Shown: positions 1 through 5,071 of the stretch, piece after piece | Layout: each line of letters begins with the position of its first letter | Position numbering within the stretch: the stretch's first letter is position 1 | From: Lachnospiraceae bacterium UBA1718 | Lineage (GTDB): Bacteria; Bacillota; Clostridia; Lachnospirales; Lachnospiraceae | Direction: 5' to 3' | Assembly: GCA_002317245.1 (NCBI GenBank) | Contig: DCIU01000028.1 | Location: 3,098-8,168 of the forward strand | DNA length: 5,071 bases | The notes under the pieces: generated by a model | The model's database searches: none | Told to the model about the DNA's origin: nothing | What the model saw: the letters and a program-made list of their open reading frames with translations, nothing else | Made by a program: the position numbers and the translations under genes

Positions 1-1700
1 GTACCGATTCCACTACCCTTAATCTGAGCACGCAGCTCCTCATCTTCGATTAACTGGCCCGCATTCTCCATTGCCAGAATAATACTACCGGAATTATATC
101 TCTTAGGCGGCGTGGTCTCACCTTCCTTAATATCGATACCATCCTTATTGACACTGGTACCCTTCTTAACATCATTAAGGAAGCTCTGCAGTGCCTCATC
201 AGCATTCTGCTCAAGCTCATCCTCAGTGACCTTCTCCTTAGACACATCCTTAGGCGAATCCTCAGTTGCATCTTTTTTCTTAGAGAATGAATACCTGCAC
301 ACCGCAAGATATCCCTCCTCCAGAAGGGTCTTATAATTAGAGAAAAATGACTCGCTACTAACCCTGGTCTCCAGTGTAATCTTCTGATAGACTGCGGCTG
401 GATAGAATATACTAAGGAATCTGCGAACGATTACCTCATATACCTTCTTGGCATCCGCCGACAGGCCGTTATATGCGTTCAGACCCTGGCCAGTTGGAAT
501 AATGGCATAGTGATCAGTAATCTGCTTATCATTGACATATCTTGACTTAGACAGGCCTGCATAAGCCTTGGTCTCGAATATGTGATCTACAAAAGGCTTC
601 ATGGCCGGAATGTTACCAAGACCCTTAAGATTCTTAGTAATCTCCTTGGCAACTGCACTGGACAGCACTCTCGCATCAGTTCTTGGATAAGTCGTCATCT
701 TGCGCTCATACAGTTCCTGAGCAATCTTCAGCGTCTCATCAGGACTAATCTTGAATAGCTTGGAACAGTCATTCTGAAGCTCTGCAAGATTGTAGAGAAG
801 GGGCGCATTCTTAGTCGTCTTCTTTTTTTCAACCTTAACAATATCAGCCTCGGTATAAGGCTGCAGATCAGCAATGAACTTATCCGCATCCTCCTTGGTC
901 TTGAAGCCATTCTCCTTATAGAGATTAGGATAGCCCTTATACTTGCTGTCCTCCGTCAGCTTCCATTCACCAATATAGCTAATATCCCCGCTTGTGAATG
1001 TAGCCTGCAACTTGTAGAAAGGTGTCTTCACGAAGCTTCTTATCTCGCGTTCACGATTGACCACCATTCCCTGTACACAGGTCATTACACGGCCGACACT
1101 TATAACACACTTATCCTGCTTAAGGAAGTTCTTCACCGGATTGCTATACTTAAGAGTAAGCACTCGGGAAAAATTGATGCCCATTAAGTAGTCTTCCTTG
1201 GCACGCAGATAGGCCGCATCAGACAGGTTATCATATTCAGACATATCCTTGGCTTCTCTTATGCCACGCCTGATCTCATCCTCAGTCTGAGAATCAATCC
1301 ATACACGCTTCCATACAGCATTAGGATTGCATCCAGCCTCCTGCTTAACCAGTCTCTGGATATATTCTCCTTCTCGTCCCGAGTCACCTGCGTTATATAT
1401 AACATCAATATCTTTTCTGTTAAAAAGGCCCTTAATAATACCGAACTGCTTCTTAACATTATCAATAACCTGATACTTATATTCAGTTGGAATAAAAGGA
1501 ATCGTATCTAAGCTCCATCTCTTAAGAGCTTCGTCATATGCGTCTGGATAGCACATTGTCACAAGGTGACCAACGCACCATGTAATAACGTAATTATCAG
1601 ACTCCATGTAGCCATCATGATTCCTCATAGTCTCACCCAGAGCCTTGGCGAATTCTCTTGCCACGCTGGGTTTCTCTGTAATAATTAGATTCTTACCCAC
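1..1700 (-). CDS. topB: DNA topoisomerase III (type IA), N-terminal 566 codons, 3' end outside window
   Basis: Type IA topoisomerases cut one DNA strand through a 5'-phosphotyrosine link, pass the other strand and reseal; TopB mainly decatenates and resolves replication or recombination intermediates in the cytoplasm. The protein opens with the TOPRIM start LIITEKPSVAREFAKAL (Glu9). The TOPRIM acidic motif is AGDSGREGEYI (Asp106, Glu110), followed by RVWIDSQTEDEI, SVGRVMTCVQGMVVNRERE and the active-site motif MTTYPRTDARVLS with the predicted nucleophile Tyr338. TDHYAIIPT and PPKRYNSGSIILAMENAGQL follow, and the window ends at GSGIGT. Met is written GTG: it is the only start possible, because an in-frame TGA lies two codons upstream. 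The GTG shares one base with the TAG stop of the upstream ATPase gene. A second DxD aspartate is replaced by Gly108, as in Bacillus TopB (DAGREG), so this is a family variant and not a lesion. Residues about 473-502 form an unusually long charged insert. The C-terminal DNA-binding part is not visible. Confidence 0.96.
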   Translation of the reverse strand, partial: MGKNLIITEKPSVAREFAKALGETMRNHDGYMESDNYVITWCVGHLVTMCYPDAYDEALKRWSLDTIPFIPTEYKYQVIDNVKKQFGIIKGLFNRKDIDVIYNAGDSGREGEYIQRLVKQEAGCNPNAVWKRVWIDSQTEDEIRRGIREAKDMSEYDNLSDAAYLRAKEDYLMGINFSRVLTLKYSNPVKNFLKQDKCVISVGRVMTCVQGMVVNREREIRSFVKTPFYKLQATFTSGDISYIGEWKLTEDSKYKGYPNLYKENGFKTKEDADKFIADLQPYTEADIVKVEKKKTTKNAPLLYNLAELQNDCSKLFKISPDETLKIAQELYERKMTTYPRTDARVLSSAVAKEITKNLKGLGNIPAMKPFVDHIFETKAYAGLSKSRYVNDKQITDHYAIIPTGQGLNAYNGLSADAKKVYEVIVRRFLSIFYPAAVYQKITLETRVSSESFFSNYKTLLEEGYLAVCRYSFSKKKDATEDSPKDVSKEKVTEDELEQNADEALQSFLNDVKKGTSVNKDGIDIKEGETTPPKRYNSGSIILAMENAGQLIEDEELRAQIKGSGIG

Positions 1701-3067
1701 TATAGCTCATCCAGTGTTACTAATCTTATATTCTTCTTATTTGATGCTGCGAATCTGATTCCATCATCGAAGTCTCCTGCTGAGAACAGATAGATGTAAT
1801 CCGGCTTAATCTTAGCCTGCTTGCAGCAGTACATCAGCCACTCATAATCCTCGAATCTCATCATTGGCTTCTCCCAATTGCAGAAGGCGATGAGTACGTG
1901 ATTATTAGCGTCACGACATACGAAGTCAATTGTTCCAGCCTTACCAATCCATGAACCCATTCGGTCATACTTAATTGGCAGATTGCTGTAAGCATTCTCC
2001 TTGTCCAGGTAATCCTTGCATATACCTGGGAAGTACTTGGAAGTATATTTCTTAAGATTTGGTCTTATATGTTCATTGAAGAATGTAACCGAATCTTTAT
2101 AATCTAATTCATCCTTATATGGGAATAAGAACTTGTAAGAGAAATCTACATAGTTACAGCAGATATCATATACACCCTTCTGAGTGTTGCTTCTTCCGTC
2201 TGTATCTACAGAGAATTCCTTACTAACGAAGCCTAATTCCATAAGATTCTTGATATATACACTAATCTTGGCTCTTGAGAACTGTGTATGGTTGAAGAGG
2301 TCATTAAGCTTATTCTTACCATTAGCCAACGCCCAGAGAATTGTGCTGTATACACTTGTCTCTCTAAGTTCACTTCCTACGAAGTTCTCGCCATATGTAA
2401 GCAATGGTGCATTCTTATTAAGGATATTCTTAATGATATTGTCCTTAAGGCTCTGATCCTTGTCGAAATACTTCCAGAGCTTAGGAATACCACCAAGTAT
2501 GGCATAACCAGTTACACATTCGTCGTATCTGAAGCCTGTAAAGTAAGTTCTGAAGTCATCAAAGCTAAGCTCCTTAACCTTGAAGAAACCAGTAATGCCT
2601 CTTGCTCTCTGGCCAATCTTACTGATCATGGAATTCTCAACCCATTCAATTGATGAGCTGATAAGAATAACAAAATAGTTCTGATTAGCAGTAGCCAGGA
2701 AATCAAAAAGAGAGTTCGTAAAGTCATTAGAGTACTTAAGTAAGTACTGGAATTCATCAAATACGATAACACTCTTGCTCTCATTATCCGCAAAATATGT
2801 CTCTATGGCCTCGAACAGATCGCTGTACTCAGGATATTCTGGCATATCAAGTGGGAGCTCACTTACATTGCTCCACTGATACAGCTGTTCACGCTCAAAT
2901 ACCTGCTTGCAGTCAAATAAGAGGCAGCCTGTATTATCCTCCATGAACTCCCTGACAAGCGTAGTCTTACCAACTCCGTTAAGGCCATACATGACCATAA
3001 CCTGATTGCCACTACGACGCTTATATTCATTTAGCACAGTTAATTCCGAATCACGTCCGATTAGCAC
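1700..3067 (-). CDS. COG1672-like P-loop ATPase with C-terminal DUF234-type domain, nuclease residues apparently lost
   Basis: This is a predicted cytosolic STAND/AAA-type ATPase of the archaeal ATPase family (ATPase_2 with DUF234). The opening LIGRDSELTVLNEY is the usual family start. Walker A is GLNGVGKTT (residues 28-36, Lys34), Walker B is VIVFDEFQYLL (100-110, Asp104/Glu105), and VILISSS (133-139) fits sensor 1. Residues 215-240 (NAPLLTYGENF, SELRET) and about 240-286 resemble the family linker and winged helix, suggesting DNA or partner binding. The C-terminal part (about 328-450) matches the DUF234 layout, ending IYLFSAGDFDDGIRFA. Family members usually carry a PD-(D/E)xK-like EID...GECKW pattern; here it reads TIDFVC...IAFCNW, keeping Asp381 but with Phe395 and Asn397 at the E and K positions. 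The start is GTG; an in-frame TAA six codons upstream rules out a longer form, and the next Met (residue 24) leaves too little before Walker A. It begins two bases after the upstream gene's stop and overlaps topB by one base. The physiological role of the family is poorly known. Confidence 0.9.
   Translation of the reverse strand: MLIGRDSELTVLNEYKRRSGNQVMVMYGLNGVGKTTLVREFMEDNTGCLLFDCKQVFEREQLYQWSNVSELPLDMPEYPEYSDLFEAIETYFADNESKSVIVFDEFQYLLKYSNDFTNSLFDFLATANQNYFVILISSSIEWVENSMISKIGQRARGITGFFKVKELSFDDFRTYFTGFRYDECVTGYAILGGIPKLWKYFDKDQSLKDNIIKNILNKNAPLLTYGENFVGSELRETSVYSTILWALANGKNKLNDLFNHTQFSRAKISVYIKNLMELGFVSKEFSVDTDGRSNTQKGVYDICCNYVDFSYKFLFPYKDELDYKDSVTFFNEHIRPNLKKYTSKYFPGICKDYLDKENAYSNLPIKYDRMGSWIGKAGTIDFVCRDANNHVLIAFCNWEKPMMRFEDYEWLMYCCKQAKIKPDYIYLFSAGDFDDGIRFAASNKKNIRLVTLDEL
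1706..1712 (-). promoter_or_regulatory. Ribosome binding site for topB
   Basis: On the minus strand GGATGAG lies five bases before the GTG of topB, inside the last codons of the ATPase gene. It is a moderate Shine-Dalgarno match. It supports GTG as the true start, and ribosomes finishing the ATPase would end next to it, which favours translational coupling. Confidence 0.6.
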
Positions 3068-3069
3068 TA

Positions 3070-4797
3070 TTAACTCTCCTTATAAAGAACGGCAATATCG
3101 TTCTCCATCATTGGTCTACCTAAATAGTAGCCCTGTATAATCCCACACCCAATATTTCTTAGAAGGCTGTACTGAATCTCTTCCTCTACACCCTCTGCAA
3201 TTGTCTCGAAACCAAGCTTATCGCTAAGTTCAATAATTGACTCAGCAATTGTACGAGTAGGCTCATCAACAACAACATTATCAATGAATGACTTATCAAT
3301 CTTAAGAGTATCGATTGGCAGCTGACGCAGGTATGACAGTGATGAATAACCAGTACCGAAATCATCCATAGAGAATCGTATTCCCATCTGTCTCAGTACA
3401 TTCATCTTTCCAATAACATCCTGCATCTCATCAATAAGAACTGACTCTGTAAGCTCCAGTTCTATATTGTGAGGATCCACCTCATACTTCTTAATAACCT
3501 TAATCAAATTGTCGACAAAGTTCTTACTCTTGAACTGAATAGCCGAGATATTAATGGACAGTACAATGTCCTTGGCTCCATATCTCTCGGTCCATCTGGC
3601 ATAATCGCTAAGGGCTCTGTCCAACACGAAATCCCCCAGCGGAATAATGGCACCAGTTCTCTCAGCAATTGAGATGAATTTCAGCGGACTAATAATCTGC
3701 CCATTCTCATCTCTCCAACGAACCAGGGCTTCCATACCTCTAAGCTCCTTAGTCGCAGTGTCAAACTGTGGCTGGTAACACAAGAAGAATCTGTTCTCCT
3801 TAATTGCCTTATCCAGCTTACGTTCAATAGCCAGATTATTCATGAATTCATTAATAACCGGCTGGTCGAAGTACTGGGTAAGGTTATTACCCTTGTTCTT
3901 AGCTTTGAACATAACAATCTCAGCCATATTAATTAGCTCGATTGCTGATGTTGATGCCTCTGGGAATTCAGCCACACCAATACTTATTGATATAGATACC
4001 TCTGCCCCATTAGTCATTACGAGAGGCTCATTAAGTCTTCCCCTGATACTTGCAATTACTGTATCCGCGGAGCTTTGACCGCACGGGTCATATATAGCCA
4101 TGGTATATATATCACCGTTAAAATGTGATGCGATTATGTTCTCGCCCACGTATGACTTAAGAAGTTCACCAACTTGCTGTACAGTCTCGTCGCCAACGAG
4201 AATACCCATACCGTCATTAATTCGTCTGAAATCATCAATATCAATGAAGAGAACGCTAATTATCTTGTTCTCATCGGAAGCGTGCGCAACCCAGTCATTA
4301 AGATTCTGAACAAAGAAATTACGATTCATCAGCCCTGTCATTGGGTCGTAATAAGCCATGTAAGTAAGTTCTTCATCAAGTTTTCTGTATTTAGTTATGT
4401 CTGTTAAGAAGAAAAACTTCTCAACTGGTTTACCACTGCGGTCAAAGACTGCATGGGCCTCAAGCTCTACCCAGACATTGCTGTCCTTAAGCTTGAATTC
4501 CATAACATCCTTATCCTTACCATACATATCGAGAGCAAGACATTCATTAATAGGAATGTAATATTTCTCTTCTGCACAGTCCGTTATCTGATTAACAGAT
4601 ACGAACTGGTCTGCCGCAAATCCAAAAAACCTCTCCCAGTCACCGAAGCATTCAATTCTTCTATCAGCAAAGCTGTAGTAGGCATATGCTCTTTCAGACT
4701 TCGTTGTAAGAAGCCTGAAAATAGCCTCATCCTTCTCAAGCTTGGCATTAAGGGCACTCAACATGCCCAACTGATAATTAGAATCGTGATCTGCCAA
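3070..4797 (-). CDS. PAS-GGDEF-EAL protein: predicted c-di-GMP phosphodiesterase with a degenerate cyclase domain
   Basis: A 575-residue soluble signalling protein with no signal peptide or membrane segment. Residues about 20-137 look like a PAS fold (FKLKDSNVWVELEAHAVFDR, FFFLTDITKYRKLDEEL), a likely sensor of unknown ligand. The GGDEF domain (about 143-312) starts YDPMTGLMNRNFF and keeps the metal-site stretch FIDIDDFRRIND (Asp186), but its signature is NGDIY (227-231) instead of GGDEF, so cyclase activity is doubtful. The EAL domain (about 322-570) is complete: MEALVRW (Glu356), SINIS (Asn416), ELELTES (Glu448), MDDFGTGYSS (Asp478, Asp479), LKIDKSF (Lys499), AEGVE (Glu535) and QGYYLGRP (Gln555). 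This predicts hydrolysis of c-di-GMP to pGpG, possibly with the dead GGDEF domain binding GTP as a regulator. The start is TTG: an in-frame TAA nine codons upstream leaves no other start before Met12, which has no ribosome binding site. The end is a double stop, TAA TAG. It lies 37 bases after asd and two bases before the ATPase gene. Confidence 0.94.
   Translation of the reverse strand: MADHDSNYQLGMLSALNAKLEKDEAIFRLLTTKSERAYAYYSFADRRIECFGDWERFFGFAADQFVSVNQITDCAEEKYYIPINECLALDMYGKDKDVMEFKLKDSNVWVELEAHAVFDRSGKPVEKFFFLTDITKYRKLDEELTYMAYYDPMTGLMNRNFFVQNLNDWVAHASDENKIISVLFIDIDDFRRINDGMGILVGDETVQQVGELLKSYVGENIIASHFNGDIYTMAIYDPCGQSSADTVIASIRGRLNEPLVMTNGAEVSISISIGVAEFPEASTSAIELINMAEIVMFKAKNKGNNLTQYFDQPVINEFMNNLAIERKLDKAIKENRFFLCYQPQFDTATKELRGMEALVRWRDENGQIISPLKFISIAERTGAIIPLGDFVLDRALSDYARWTERYGAKDIVLSINISAIQFKSKNFVDNLIKVIKKYEVDPHNIELELTESVLIDEMQDVIGKMNVLRQMGIRFSMDDFGTGYSSLSYLRQLPIDTLKIDKSFIDNVVVDEPTRTIAESIIELSDKLGFETIAEGVEEEIQYSLLRNIGCGIIQGYYLGRPMMENDIAVLYKES
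3076..3081 (-). promoter_or_regulatory. Ribosome binding site for the ATPase gene
   Basis: AAGGAG on the minus strand lies eight bases before the GTG start, a strong Shine-Dalgarno sequence at good spacing. It sits within the final codons of the PAS-GGDEF-EAL gene (Lys-Glu-Ser-stop), so initiation of the ATPase is likely linked to termination upstream. It decides the non-ATG start. Confidence 0.75.
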
Positions 4798-4800
4798 AAC

Positions 4801-4824
4801 TTTGTAACCCCTTTTGTAACCCCT
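4801..4824 (-). repeat. Perfect 12-bp tandem repeat (two copies) carrying the ribosome binding site of the PAS-GGDEF-EAL gene
   Basis: On the minus strand the unit AGGGGTTACAAA occurs twice with no mismatch and no spacer, between the asd stop and the TTG start at 4797. Each copy carries AGGGG, a plausible Shine-Dalgarno core; the proximal one (4808-4812) is ten bases from the TTG, the distal one (4820-4824) 22 bases away. There is no other purine-rich site, so the proximal copy is the likely ribosome binding site. The 12-base unit is a multiple of three, but an in-frame TAA just beyond the distal copy means it is untranslated. Copy-number change here could alter the spacing or strength of initiation. 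Confidence 0.85.
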
Positions 4825-4832
4825 TTAATTGT

Positions 4833-4850
4833 TATTACTTCTTAGTAATA
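4833..4850 (-). repeat. Short AT-rich inverted repeat over the asd stop codons
   Basis: TATTACT and AGTAATA form a perfect 7-bp stem around a four-base loop, spanning the last codons and the tandem TAA TAA stops of asd. The stem has one G-C pair and no T tract follows it on the minus strand (ACAATTAAAGG), so it is a poor intrinsic terminator. It may be chance. Confidence 0.35.
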
Positions 4851-5071
4851 TAACCCTGAGCCTTAAGAAGCTCTGCACATAATACAGCACCACCTGCTGC
4901 ACCACGTACTGTGTTGTGTGAAAGTCCAACAAACTTCCAGTCATATACGTGATCCTCACGGATACGTCCAACATTGATACCCATACCATTCTCATACATA
5001 ACATCCTCTGTAATCTGAGGTCTGTTATCTTCCTCATGATATGTAATGAACTGCTTAGGAGCTGAAGGAAG
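4835..5071 (-). CDS. asd: Aspartate-semialdehyde dehydrogenase, C-terminal 78 residues, 5' end outside window
   Basis: The visible tail reads PSAPKQFITYHEEDNRPQ, then GMGINVGRIRED, then KFVGLSHNTVRGAAGGAVL, then AELLKAQGYITKK and two consecutive TAA stops. SHNT-RGAAGGAVL near the end is typical of the archaeal/fungal-type ASADH found in many Clostridia. The enzyme reduces L-aspartyl-4-phosphate to L-aspartate 4-semialdehyde with NADPH, the branch-point step to lysine, diaminopimelate (peptidoglycan), methionine and threonine. It acts in the cytoplasm. The active-site cysteine and histidine lie upstream of the window edge and cannot be checked. Family members are about 350-365 residues, so roughly a fifth is present. 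It reads in the same direction as the following three genes, 37 bases before the PAS-GGDEF-EAL start, with no strong terminator between, so read-through is possible. Confidence 0.93.
   Translation of the reverse strand, partial: LPSAPKQFITYHEEDNRPQITEDVMYENGMGINVGRIREDHVYDWKFVGLSHNTVRGAAGGAVLCAELLKAQGYITKK

Noticed and set aside
273..281. Second poly-A run in topB (AAG AAA AAA GAT) as a frameshift site
   Set aside because: The AAAAAAG heptamer is in the wrong phase for -1 slippage (codons AAA AAA G), so it does not match the slippery pattern.
1378..1390. Missing second aspartate in the TOPRIM DxD motif (DSG) as a sign of inactive TopB
   Set aside because: Bacillus-type TopB proteins carry DAGREG at this place, so glycine here is a normal variant; Glu9, Asp106, Glu110 and Tyr338 are present.
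1554..1570. Small palindrome GTCAC-AAG-GTGAC in topB
   Set aside because: It encodes the conserved VGHLVT motif of topoisomerase III, so coding constraint accounts for it and the arms are only five bases.
2288..2653. Plus-strand open frame of 121 codons antisense to the ATPase gene
   Set aside because: The complementary frame carries the ATPase family pattern; this one has no recognisable domain and is a shadow.
2731..2748. Inverted repeat AGTACTT-AAGT-AAGTACT as an operator
   Set aside because: It lies inside the ATPase coding region at the well-conserved segment after Walker B, far from any start; the codons explain it.
4453..4845. Plus-strand open frame of 130 codons antisense to the EAL gene
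   Set aside because: It has no family resemblance, no clear ribosome binding site, and lies wholly opposite well-supported coding sequence and the tandem repeat.
4833..4850. Possible intrinsic terminator after asd
   Set aside because: The 7-bp stem is almost all A-T, the loop overlaps the coding end and no T tract follows on the minus strand; it is listed only as an inverted repeat.
4833..4870. Possible promoter (TATATT-like -10) just before the PAS-GGDEF-EAL gene
   Set aside because: The hexamer falls within the asd coding end and has no convincing -35 partner at proper spacing; too weak to annotate.
4825..5037. Open frame of 70 codons on the minus strand overlapping the asd tail
   Set aside because: It is the +1 shadow of asd; the asd frame gives a clear family match (SHNTVRGAAGG), the other frame nothing recognisable.

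Overview
This window most likely comes from a low-to-moderate GC Firmicute of the Clostridia, probably a Lachnospiraceae member related to Butyrivibrio, Roseburia or Lachnospira. The evidence is the Clostridia-like wording of the topoisomerase III (SVGRVMTC, FVKTPFY), an archaeal-type aspartate-semialdehyde dehydrogenase, a PAS-GGDEF-EAL signalling protein and a COG1672-like ATPase. The taxonomic placement is inference; no rRNA or species marker is present.

Every convincing gene reads on the minus strand, so transcription runs from high to low coordinates. In that order they are: (1) 5071-4835, the last 78 codons of asd, cut by the window edge; (2) a 37-base gap holding a perfect 12-bp tandem repeat that supplies the ribosome binding site of the next gene; (3) 4797-3070, a 575-residue cytosolic PAS / degenerate GGDEF / intact EAL protein, predicted to hydrolyse c-di-GMP; (4) 3067-1700, a 455-residue P-loop ATPase with a winged-helix region and a C-terminal DUF234-like, PD-(D/E)xK-related domain that seems to have lost its nuclease residues; (5) 1700-1, the first 566 codons of topB (DNA topoisomerase III), cut by the other edge.

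Genes 3, 4 and 5 are packed tightly. Two bases separate 3 from 4, and 4 and 5 share one base (TAGTG). All three begin at non-ATG codons (TTG, GTG, GTG), and in each case an in-frame stop just upstream leaves no alternative upstream start. I see no convincing terminator or promoter between any of the genes. The simplest reading is one co-transcribed, translationally coupled unit in which a c-di-GMP phosphodiesterase, a STAND-like ATPase and a topoisomerase are made together. A functional link among them is inference only. No RNA gene, CRISPR array, insertion sequence or phage gene was recognised, and no stretch over 300 bases lacks a gene.
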